Shown here: piece after piece, positions 1 to 5,159 of the stretch
Position numbering within the stretch: the stretch's first letter is position 1
Layout of the letters: every line of letters begins with the position of its first letter
From: Winogradskyella sp.
GTDB lineage: Bacteria > Bacteroidota > Bacteroidia > Flavobacteriales > Flavobacteriaceae
Assembly (NCBI GenBank): GCA_030149115.1
Contig: JASBSE010000544.1
Coordinates: 1 to 5,159, forward strand
Direction of reading: 5' to 3'
DNA: 5,159 nucleotides
The notes under the pieces: model-generated
The model's database searches: none
The model's input: only the letters and a program-made list of their open reading frames with translations
What the model was told of the DNA's origin: nothing
Program-made: the position numbers and the translations under genes

Positions 1-799
1 GAAAATAGCAATCATAGGTACAGGGAATTTAGGTAAATCCATCGCAAAAGGTTTAATTACCAACAATGCGATTACCACCTTGTATTTAACGAAACGAAAT
101 GTGGATAGCATATCTGAATTTGATGGTTATAAAAATGTGACCATTACAGATGATAACGTTTTGGCTGTACAACAATCAGATATTCTAATTTTTGCAGTGC
201 AACCATCACACTTCGAAGCAATTTTAAGCAATGTAGAAACATATTTAACGGAAAAGCATGTCATCATTTCAACTATAACAGGCTTTACAATCCCAAAAAT
301 TGAAGCTCAAGTTGGTACAGATCAATTCATTATTCGTGCTATGCCAAATACTGCGATTGCTGTTGGTAAATCTATGACCTGTTTGTGTAGCAATTCGCAA
401 GGCGAAAAACGTATTAAAATCGCACAAGCTATCTTTAATCGTTTGGGACATTCATTGGTGATTCCAGAAACACAAATGCAAGCCGCAACAGTAGTTTGTG
501 CTAGCGGAATTGCTTTTTGGATGCGTTTGATTAGAGCAACGACCCAAGCTGCAATTCAATTGGGATTTGACTCAAAAGAAGCCCAAGAATTAGCAATGTA
601 CACTTGTGAAGGAGCAGCTAACTTACTCATCACCAATGGAGATCATCCAGAAGAAGAAATTGATCGTGTTACTACACCTAAAGGTTGCACCATTGAAGGT
701 TTAAATGAGATGGAACACAAAGGGTTGAGCTCATCTTTAATTCAAGGTATGGTGGCATCATTCAATAAAATTAACAACATTAAAAAAGAACAAATATGA
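1..799 (+). CDS. proC: Pyrroline-5-carboxylate reductase, missing only the first two bases of its start codon
   Basis: This enzyme reduces 1-pyrroline-5-carboxylate to L-proline with NAD(P)H in the cytoplasm, the last step of proline synthesis. The open frame runs back to base 2 and begins KIAIIGTGNLGKSIAKG, a complete Rossmann nucleotide-binding start. Base 1 is G, so the start is very probably an ATG whose A and T lie just outside the window, giving a 266-residue protein, the normal family length. With that numbering GTGNLG is at 7-12, AVQPSHF at 66-72, RAMPNTA at 113-119, SGIAF at 169-173 (SGPAY in many homologues) and the C-terminal signature VTTPKGCTIEGL at 224-235. The K in TTPKG departs from the classical signature but, as I recall, is usual in Bacteroidota. 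A TTG at 80 is in frame but cannot be the start, because it would remove the Rossmann motif. The stop overlaps the argD start as ATGA. Family assignment is secure; a physiological role in proline rather than arginine metabolism is inferred. Confidence 0.95.
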   Translation, partial: KIAIIGTGNLGKSIAKGLITNNAITTLYLTKRNVDSISEFDGYKNVTITDDNVLAVQQSDILIFAVQPSHFEAILSNVETYLTEKHVIISTITGFTIPKIEAQVGTDQFIIRAMPNTAIAVGKSMTCLCSNSQGEKRIKIAQAIFNRLGHSLVIPETQMQAATVVCASGIAFWMRLIRATTQAAIQLGFDSKEAQELAMYTCEGAANLLITNGDHPEEEIDRVTTPKGCTIEGLNEMEHKGLSSSLIQGMVASFNKINNIKKEQI

Positions 800-1923
800 G
801 TCTGTTCAACGTTTATCCACTTTTTAATATTACACCTGTAAAGGCAAAAGACGTCTATGTTTATGACGAAAATAACGTCGAATATTTGGACTTATATGGT
901 GGTCATGCTGTGATTTCTATTGGGCATTCGCATCCAAAATATGTATCAGCAATTTCTAATCAAGTTTCAAAATTGGGCTTTTATAGCAATGCGATTCAAA
1001 ATCCGTTGCAAGTCGCTTTAGCTGATAAGTTAGAGACAATTTCAGGTTGTAAAGATTACCAATTGTTTTTGTGTAATTCTGGTGCAGAAGCGAATGAAAA
1101 CGCCTTGAAATTGGCATCGTTTCACAACGGAAAAAGTAAAGTTTTAGCCTTTAAAAATTCATTTCACGGTCGTACGTCTGCTGTAGTTGCAGCAACCGAT
1201 AATCCTAAAATTGTAGCACCAATAAATGCACAACAAGAGGTTAATTTTGTAGAGTTAGGTGATTTAATTTCAGTTGAAAACATTCTGAAAGCAAATAAAA
1301 CTTGCGCAGTAATTATCGAGTGTATTCAAGGTGTTGGTGGATTGGACGAAAGCACTACCGAATTTTATCAAGGTTTAGAAGTTTTATGCAAACAATACAG
1401 TACGATTTTAATTGCAGACGAAGTGCAATCTGGTTTTGGTAGAACTGGCGATTTTTTTGCTTTTCAAAAACACAATATTACGCCAGATATTATTTCTATC
1501 GCAAAAGGCATGGGTAATGGTTTTCCTGTTGGTGGTATTTTAATTCATCCAAACATCAAACCAAGCTTTGGTTTGTTAGGTACAACCTTTGGTGGTAATC
1601 ATTTGGCTTGTGCGGCATCATTATCAGTTTTAGAAGTGTTAGAAGACGAAAAACTGCTTGAAAATGCTAAACAAGTTTCAGAATATTTTATTCAGAAAAC
1701 TAAAGAATTACCAAGTTTGAAAAGTATTAAAGGTCGTGGATTAATGTTAGGATTAGAATTTGATTTCCCTGTTTCAGAATTAAGAAAACAACTTATACAC
1801 AAACATCACATCTTTACAGGAAGCGCCAACAACCCAAATTTAATCAGGATTTTACCGCCTTTAACCATTCAGAAAAAACATATCGATGTCTTTTTTGAGG
1901 CATTGAAAAATGAATTAAAATAA
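796..1923 (+). CDS. argD: N-acylornithine aminotransferase (acetyl- or succinylornithine), class III PLP enzyme
   Basis: This enzyme transfers an amino group from glutamate to N-acylglutamate 5-semialdehyde, making N-acylornithine. At 375 residues it is a full-length but compact class III (fold type I) aminotransferase. Visible motifs in order: GGHAVISIGHSHP (35-47), SGAE for the PLP phosphate (95-98), FHGRT (123-127), ECIQGVGG (175-182), DEVQSGFGRTG with the ring-nitrogen Asp208 (208-218), AKGMGNGFPVGG with the Schiff-base Lys237, and GTTFGGNHLA in the C-terminal half. The ATG at 796 overlaps the proC stop as ATGA, which fixes the start and suggests translational coupling. The stop overlaps the argF' start as TAATG. 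The operon position supports arginine synthesis over GABA or catabolic ornithine transaminase roles. The acyl group (succinyl is likely, given the argF' neighbour) cannot be read from the sequence. ArgD enzymes can have side activity on ornithine, which would feed the adjacent ProC; that is inference. Confidence 0.95.
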   Translation: MSLFNVYPLFNITPVKAKDVYVYDENNVEYLDLYGGHAVISIGHSHPKYVSAISNQVSKLGFYSNAIQNPLQVALADKLETISGCKDYQLFLCNSGAEANENALKLASFHNGKSKVLAFKNSFHGRTSAVVAATDNPKIVAPINAQQEVNFVELGDLISVENILKANKTCAVIIECIQGVGGLDESTTEFYQGLEVLCKQYSTILIADEVQSGFGRTGDFFAFQKHNITPDIISIAKGMGNGFPVGGILIHPNIKPSFGLLGTTFGGNHLACAASLSVLEVLEDEKLLENAKQVSEYFIQKTKELPSLKSIKGRGLMLGLEFDFPVSELRKQLIHKHHIFTGSANNPNLIRILPPLTIQKKHIDVFFEALKNELK

Positions 1924-2858
1924 TGAATAAATACACCGAAATAAAAGACATTTCTAACCTAAACGAAACTATAAAGGAAGCTATTTTGTTAAAAATGAAT
2001 CCTTTTGAATTTCGAGAATTAGGTAAATATAAAACCTTGGTTATGTTGTTTTTCAATGCCAGTTTACGTACTAGATTAAGTACCGAAAAAGCAGCAAAGA
2101 ATTTAGGAATGGATGTGATGGTTTTAAATGTTAATGACGCTTGGCAGTTAGAGTTTGAAGACGGAACCGTTATGAATGCCAATACATCAGAACACGTTAA
2201 AGAATCAGCTCAAGTCATTTCGCAGTACGCAGACATTATTGCGGTTAGAGCGTTTCCAACATTAACGGATAAAGCCAAAGACCAAAGTGAATACATCTTG
2301 AAAAGTTTTGAAAAGTACGCTACAGTGCCAATCGTTAATATGGAAAGTGCGACAGCGCATCCATTACAAGCGTTGGCAGATGCTATTACCATTACCGAAT
2401 TGGCAGAAAAACCAAAGCCAAAAGTCGTGTTGTCTTGGGCACCACATCCAAAAGCATTACCGCAAGCAGTGGCAAATTCGTTTGTAGAAATGATGCGAAA
2501 TTTAGAGGTTGATTTTACAATAACTCATCCTGAAGGTTACGAGTTAGACAAAAATATCACTAAAGAAACACCAATAAATTACAATCAAAGAGAGGCTTTA
2601 AAAGATGCCGATTTTGTGTATGTGAAAAACTGGAGCAATTTTAATGACTACGGAAAAGTCTTGAATCAAGATGAAAATTGGATGATGACAAAAGACAAGT
2701 TAGGCAACGCAAAATTTATGCATTGCTTACCAGTAAGACGTAATGTTGTTGTTGAAGATGCGGTTTTGGATAGTGAAAATTCAGTGGTAATTAAGCAAGC
2801 CAATAACAGAACATTTGCAGCTCAAATCGTGTTGAAAAATATATTAGAAAACCTATAA
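1923..2858 (+). CDS. argF': N-acylornithine carbamoyltransferase, probably N-succinylornithine type (SOTCase)
   Basis: This enzyme joins carbamoyl phosphate to N-acylornithine, giving N-acylcitrulline and phosphate. It replaces ordinary ornithine carbamoyltransferase in Bacteroidota and Xanthomonas-type pathways. The 311 residues contain the carbamoyl-phosphate loop FFNASLRTR (43-51), DAWQLE (72-77), HPLQ (146-149), WAPHPKALPQAVANSF (172-187) and HCLPVRR (267-273). The WAPHP segment and the VRR after HCLP separate this group from true OTCases. The residue known to set specificity, Pro90 in the Bacteroides fragilis succinylornithine enzyme and Glu92 in the Xanthomonas acetylornithine enzyme, aligns here with Ser89 in NTSEHVKE, so succinyl over acetyl is a phylogenetic inference. 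The ATG overlaps the argD stop by one base (TAATG). A further ATG overlaps this gene's own stop in the same way at 2858. The class is certain, the acyl preference less so. Confidence 0.93.
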   Translation: MNKYTEIKDISNLNETIKEAILLKMNPFEFRELGKYKTLVMLFFNASLRTRLSTEKAAKNLGMDVMVLNVNDAWQLEFEDGTVMNANTSEHVKESAQVISQYADIIAVRAFPTLTDKAKDQSEYILKSFEKYATVPIVNMESATAHPLQALADAITITELAEKPKPKVVLSWAPHPKALPQAVANSFVEMMRNLEVDFTITHPEGYELDKNITKETPINYNQREALKDADFVYVKNWSNFNDYGKVLNQDENWMMTKDKLGNAKFMHCLPVRRNVVVEDAVLDSENSVVIKQANNRTFAAQIVLKNILENL

Positions 2859-2902
2859 TGAAAACTCGTTGTCATTCCTGCGTAGGCAGGAATCCACATT
2901 AA
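2858..2902 (+). other. Possible relic of an argB start: 14-codon mini-frame coupled to the argF' stop
   Basis: The argF' stop forms a TAATG overlap with an ATG at 2858, the same arrangement as the argD-argF' junction. The frame reads MKTRCHSCVGRNPH and stops inside the first repeat element. Its first three codons encode MKT, identical to the first three residues of ArgB at 2949, and the nine bases AATGAAAAC occur at both places (2857-2865 and 2948-2956). The simplest reading is that argB once began here and was displaced when the repeat arrived, leaving a decapitated start. The frame could still be translated as a coupled leader peptide. It is too short to show homology, and a chance match of A-rich start regions is possible. 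Confidence 0.3.
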
Positions 2903-2935
2903 ATATATATGGATTCCCGTTTTCACGGGAATGAC
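2871..2935. repeat. Double-hairpin inverted repeat (GTCATTCC...GGAATGAC), copy 1, between argF' and argB
   Basis: This 65-bp element has perfect 8-bp terminal inverted repeats, GTCATTCC (2871-2878) and GGAATGAC (2928-2935). Inside are two perfect 8-bp hairpins: ATTCCTGC/GCAGGAAT with loop GTAG (2874-2893), and ATTCCCGT/ACGGGAAT with loop TTTC (2913-2932). The middle is also palindromic: GGAATCC (2889-2895) pairs with GGATTCC (2911-2917), so the whole unit could fold as one long imperfect stem. The second hairpin fits the ATTCCC-N8-GGGAAT form described for neisserial dRS3 repeats, and similar units are scattered through many bacterial genomes. Translated in reverse, they give well-known spurious peptides of the VIPVKTGI and WIPAYAGMT type. 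The element fills most of the 90-base argF'-argB gap. There is no T-run after the hairpins on the + strand, so it does not look like an intrinsic terminator. It may act as an mRNA processing or stability signal, or simply be a non-autonomous mobile repeat. Confidence 0.9.
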
Positions 2936-2948
2936 AAAAAAAGATAAA

Positions 2949-3725
2949 ATGAAAACACTAAAAGTCATAAAAATAGGAGGAAATATCATCGATAACGAAG
3001 ATGTATTACAATCGTTTTTAAAAGAGTTATCCAAGATTGAAGAACCTAAACTATTGGTGCATGGTGGAGGGAGATTGGCAACTAAACTTGCCAACCAAAT
3101 GCAAGTTGAGGTTAAAATGATTGATGGTAGACGAATCACAGATGCTGAAACTTTGGATATTATTACGATGGTTTACGCAGGTAAAATTAATAAGCATATT
3201 GTGGCAAATCTTCAAGCTAATAATTGTGATGCTATTGGGTTTTCTGGTGCAGATGGCAACACGATTGTATCAGACAAAAGACCTGTAAAAACTATTGATT
3301 ACGGTTTTGTTGGTGATGTAAAACAAGTGAGTACAAAAAGTTTAGAATTACTCTTAAATAATAATATCACGCCTGTATTTTGTGCTATTACACATGATAA
3401 AAATGGACAATTGTTAAATACCAACGCAGATACAATTGCTTCGGAATTAGCTATAGCATTATCACAAATTTTCAAAACAGAATTGTATTACTGCTTTGAA
3501 AAAAACGGTGTTTTAAAAGATGTTAATGACGATTACTCAGTGATTGAATCAATAACTTCAGAAAACGTTCAGCAATTGATAGACAATCAAATTATATCGG
3601 AAGGTATGCTACCAAAAATTAATAATTGCATGCATGCTGTCAAACATAATGTTCAAAAAGTATGTATTGGAAAACCAGAAATGCTTTTTGATAAAAACTC
3701 AACCTACACAACCATTTCAAAATGA
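2949..3725 (+). CDS. argB: N-acylglutamate kinase (acetyl- or succinylglutamate)
   Basis: This enzyme phosphorylates the side-chain carboxylate of an N-acylglutamate with ATP, the second step of arginine synthesis. I choose the ATG at 2949 (258 residues, MKTLKVIKIGGN) because it places KIGGN at 8-12, as in other members. An in-frame ATG at 2931 would add only MTKKDK and lies inside the repeat's terminal inverted repeat. Motifs in the amino-acid-kinase fold: Lys8 in KIGGN, HGGGR (38-42), DGRRITD for the acylglutamate (59-65), NTNADT with Asn157 and Asp161 (157-162), and MLPK with Lys223. The usual (S/T)DVxG nucleotide loop is replaced by CFEKNGV (182-188), a variation I recall as common in Bacteroidota. 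There is no N-terminal helix extension of the kind linked to arginine feedback inhibition. The stop overlaps argE as ATGA. Acetyl versus succinyl substrate is not decided by the sequence; the argF' neighbour favours succinyl. Confidence 0.94.
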   Translation: MKTLKVIKIGGNIIDNEDVLQSFLKELSKIEEPKLLVHGGGRLATKLANQMQVEVKMIDGRRITDAETLDIITMVYAGKINKHIVANLQANNCDAIGFSGADGNTIVSDKRPVKTIDYGFVGDVKQVSTKSLELLLNNNITPVFCAITHDKNGQLLNTNADTIASELAIALSQIFKTELYYCFEKNGVLKDVNDDYSVIESITSENVQQLIDNQIISEGMLPKINNCMHAVKHNVQKVCIGKPEMLFDKNSTYTTISK

Positions 3726-4786
3726 TATCATCGTTAACAGAACAAGCCATTTCGTTGCTAAAACAACTCATAGAAACACCTTCGTTTTCCTCTGAAGAAG
3801 ACCAAACAGCACAACATATAGAGCAATGGTTTCAGCTTCAAAATATGCCATATCAACGCACAATGAATAACGTTTGGGCAATCAATAAACATTTTGATGA
3901 GACCAAACCAACGTTGCTTTTAAATTCGCATCATGATACGGTAAAACCAAATAATGGCTACACTAAAGATCCGTTTAAAGCGGTCATTGAAGATGGTAAA
4001 TTGTACGGTTTGGGAAGTAATGATGCTGGTGGTTGTTTGGTGAGTTTACTATCAACTTTTGCCTATTTTTATGATAAAGACAACCTAAATTATAATCTGG
4101 TCATGGTCGCTTCCGCAGAAGAAGAAAGTAGTGGTGACAATGGTTTAAATAGCATGTTAAGTGTTATTCCAAAAATTGATGTGGCTATTGTTGGCGAACC
4201 AACCTTGATGCACTTGGCAGTTGCCGAAAAAGGTTTGGTTGTGTTTGATGCTATAGTAAAAGGTACACCAAGTCATGCAGCACACCCTAACAATGACAAT
4301 GCAATATATAATACAATTTCAGTATTGGAATGGTTCAAAAATTATGAGTTTACAAAAACATCCAAAGCTCTAGGTAAGGTTAAAATGACTGTCACGCAAA
4401 TCAATGCTGGTAAGCAACACAACGCTGTTCCTGCGAATGTTGATTTGGTGGTAGATGTTCGTGTGAACGATAAGTATTCCAATCAAGATATTGTAAATAT
4501 TTTACAACAAGAAGCGCCTTGCGATAGTATCATTCCGCGAAGCACAAAACTGAATTCGTCGTCCATTCCAATTGATCATCCTTTGGTAAAAGCCGGAATT
4601 GAAATTGGAAGAAACACTTACGGTTCGCCAACTTTATCAGATCAAGCGGTGTTAAGTTGTCCATCATTAAAATTAGGACCAGGCGACAGTACGCGATCGC
4701 ATAGTGCTGATGAATTTATTTATATCAATGAAATTGAAGAAGGCATAAAGATTTATATTGAATTGTTGAATCGCGTTATTTTATAA
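3722..4786 (+). CDS. argE: M20-family deacylase, N-acylcitrulline (or N-acylornithine) deacylase
   Basis: This is a zinc-dependent amidohydrolase that removes the N-acyl group in arginine synthesis. Because the adjacent argF' carbamoylates acylated ornithine, the true substrate is probably N-acylcitrulline (N-succinyl- or N-acetylcitrulline) rather than N-acetylornithine as in E. coli; this is inferred from pathway logic. The 354 residues show the M20 pattern: metal ligands His70 and bridging-region Asp72 in NSHHDTV, Asp101 in GLGSNDAGG, Glu133-Glu134 (catalytic base and ligand) in ASAEEES, Glu159 in VGEPT, and His327 in GPGDSTRSHSADEF. The segment KGTPSHAAHP marks the lid/dimerisation domain between the two halves of the catalytic domain. 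It is slightly shorter than the E. coli enzyme (383 residues). The ATG overlaps the argB stop as ATGA, fixing the start, and there is no clear Shine-Dalgarno site. Other M20 peptidase or desuccinylase roles are possible in isolation but unlikely in this operon. Confidence 0.92.
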   Translation: MISSLTEQAISLLKQLIETPSFSSEEDQTAQHIEQWFQLQNMPYQRTMNNVWAINKHFDETKPTLLLNSHHDTVKPNNGYTKDPFKAVIEDGKLYGLGSNDAGGCLVSLLSTFAYFYDKDNLNYNLVMVASAEEESSGDNGLNSMLSVIPKIDVAIVGEPTLMHLAVAEKGLVVFDAIVKGTPSHAAHPNNDNAIYNTISVLEWFKNYEFTKTSKALGKVKMTVTQINAGKQHNAVPANVDLVVDVRVNDKYSNQDIVNILQQEAPCDSIIPRSTKLNSSSIPIDHPLVKAGIEIGRNTYGSPTLSDQAVLSCPSLKLGPGDSTRSHSADEFIYINEIEEGIKIYIELLNRVIL

Positions 4787-4793
4787 AAGGTTT

Positions 4794-4875
4794 GTCATTC
4801 CGCACTTGATGCGGAATCCAAAAAAGAAAATTAAACTAAAAAGAAAGCAGAGATTCCTGCTTTCGCAGGAATAAA
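4794..4875. repeat. Double-hairpin inverted repeat, copy 2, diverged, between argE and argH
   Basis: This is a second element of the same family, about 82 bp. It opens with the same GTCATTCC end (4794-4801), but the right end has decayed from GGAATGAC to GGAATAAA (4868-4875). Hairpin one pairs ATTCCGCA with TGCGGAAT around CTTGA (4797-4817). Hairpin two pairs ATTCCTGC with GCAGGAAT around TTTC (4853-4872). The two are separated by an A-rich spacer, longer than in copy 1. Stems remain perfect although their bases differ from copy 1, with paired changes on both arms. It occupies nearly all of the 91-base argE-argH gap and stops two bases before the argH ATG. Translated in reverse, it gives another familiar spurious peptide ending (FRIKCGMT). 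No T-run follows either hairpin on the + strand, so a classical terminator is not supported. Confidence 0.85.
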
Positions 4876-4877
4876 TT
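4867..4877 (+). promoter_or_regulatory. Shine-Dalgarno-like site of argH inside the repeat hairpin
   Basis: AGGA at 4867-4870 lies seven bases before the argH ATG at 4878, a workable Shine-Dalgarno position. These bases belong to the 3' arm of the second hairpin of repeat copy 2 (GCAGGAAT, 4865-4872), so a folded hairpin would hide them. None of argD, argF' or argE has a comparable site, as they start by overlap. Bacteroidota initiation often depends little on Shine-Dalgarno pairing, so function is uncertain. Confidence 0.4.
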
Positions 4878-5159
4878 ATGAAACTCTGGGATAAAGGCAT
4901 AAGCATAGACAAAAAAATAGAACAATTTACGGTTGGTAATGATCGTGAAATCGATTTACACATTGCAAAATACGACGTGCAAGCCTCAATAGCGCATGCT
5001 AAAATGTTACTATCTATCGGTATTTTAACTACTGATGAACTGAAACAATTAGAAAAGGGACTTGAAAATTTAGCATCACAAATTGAAGACGGAACATTTA
5101 CCATAGACCATCAGTTTGAAGATGTACATTCAAAAATTGAATTTGAACTCACCAAAACC
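4878..5159 (+). CDS. argH: Argininosuccinate lyase, N-terminal 94 codons (cut by window end)
   Basis: This enzyme splits argininosuccinate into arginine and fumarate, the last step of arginine synthesis, and belongs to the fumarase/aspartase superfamily. The frame is open from the ATG at 4878 to the last base, beginning MKLWDKGISIDKKIEQFTVG. It continues through GNDREIDLHIAKYDVQASIAHA (about 20-41) and FEDVHSKIEFELTKT (about 80-94), both characteristic of the ArgH N-terminal domain just before the GGKLHTGRSRND-type motif. The catalytic serine loop (GSSxMPxKxN) lies beyond the window, so integrity cannot be judged. The start follows repeat copy 2 by two bases, making this the only gene here besides argB that is not overlap-coupled to its upstream neighbour. 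Identity is supported by both sequence and operon context. Confidence 0.93.
   Translation, partial: MKLWDKGISIDKKIEQFTVGNDREIDLHIAKYDVQASIAHAKMLLSIGILTTDELKQLEKGLENLASQIEDGTFTIDHQFEDVHSKIEFELTKT

Noticed and set aside
80..82. TTG as the start of proC
   Set aside because: The frame is open upstream to the window edge and encodes the Rossmann GTGNLG motif, so the true start is just before base 2.
1844..2182. Reverse-strand open frame across the argD-argF' junction, and shorter ones at 269-451 and 2210-2392
   Set aside because: They are antisense to full-length conserved enzymes and show no recognisable motif.
2874..2932. Intrinsic transcription terminator between argF' and argB
   Set aside because: The hairpins are strong, but the + strand after them is A-rich with no T-run, and the downstream genes continue the same pathway.
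2822..3139. Reverse-strand open frame of 105 codons across the argF'-argB gap
   Set aside because: Its middle is the reverse translation of the repeat (VIPVKTGI, WIPAYAGMT), a well-known source of spurious proteins, and the rest is antisense to argF' and argB.
2871..4875. CRISPR array or phage attachment site pair
   Set aside because: There are only two diverged palindromic units, about 1.9 kb apart, with conserved operon genes between them; no spacers, integrase or cargo are present.
4781..4883. Target duplication around repeat copy 2 (TTATAAAA at 4781, TTATGAAA at 4876)
   Set aside because: Only 7 of 8 AT-rich bases match and the left copy includes the argE stop; this is too weak to separate from chance.
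4781..5104. Reverse-strand open frame of 107 codons over the argE-argH gap and argH
   Set aside because: It is antisense to a clear argH N-terminus, and its tail is repeat-derived (FRIKCGMT).

Overview
This window is an internal piece of a co-directional arginine-biosynthesis operon. It comes from a low-GC member of the Bacteroidota, most likely a Flavobacteriaceae-type organism. The reasons are: an AT-rich sequence with A-rich start regions and weak or absent Shine-Dalgarno sites; an ornithine carbamoyltransferase homologue of the N-acylornithine (SOTCase/AOTCase, argF') type with WAPHP and HCLPVRR motifs; a ProC with the Bacteroidota-style VTTPKGCT C-terminal motif; and a gene order (proC-argD-argF'-argB-argE-argH) that I recall as typical of that group. 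The organism call is inference from these signatures, not from a database search.

Layout, all on the + strand: proC (1-799, lacking only the first two bases of its start codon), argD (796-1923), argF' (1923-2858), a 65-bp double-hairpin repeat (2871-2935), argB (2949-3725), argE (3722-4786), a second 82-bp double-hairpin repeat (4794-4875), and the first 94 codons of argH (4878-5159, cut by the window end). Three junctions overlap (ATGA, TAATG, ATGA), which suggests tight translational coupling. The only two gaps, 90 and 91 bases, are almost filled by the repeats. No stretch above 300 bases lacks a gene, and no promoter or intrinsic terminator is visible on the + strand.

Pathway: ArgB phosphorylates an N-acylglutamate. 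ArgC, not in the window and probably upstream, would reduce it. ArgD transaminates the semialdehyde to N-acylornithine, and ArgF' carbamoylates that while it is still acylated. ArgE then removes the acyl group from N-acylcitrulline, and after ArgG (also not here) ArgH releases arginine and fumarate. In the Bacteroidota the acyl group is thought to be succinyl rather than acetyl. ProC makes proline from pyrroline-5-carboxylate and ties proline synthesis to the same transcript.

I do not see a new biological system here. The most interesting material is non-coding: two paired-hairpin repeats of the ATTCC(N)GGAAT type whose stems differ by compensatory base changes. They sit exactly at the two non-overlapping junctions. 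One is flanked by copies of the argB start region, and the other places the only Shine-Dalgarno-like sequence of argH inside a hairpin. The specificity residue of ArgF' is also neither of the two well-studied alternatives.
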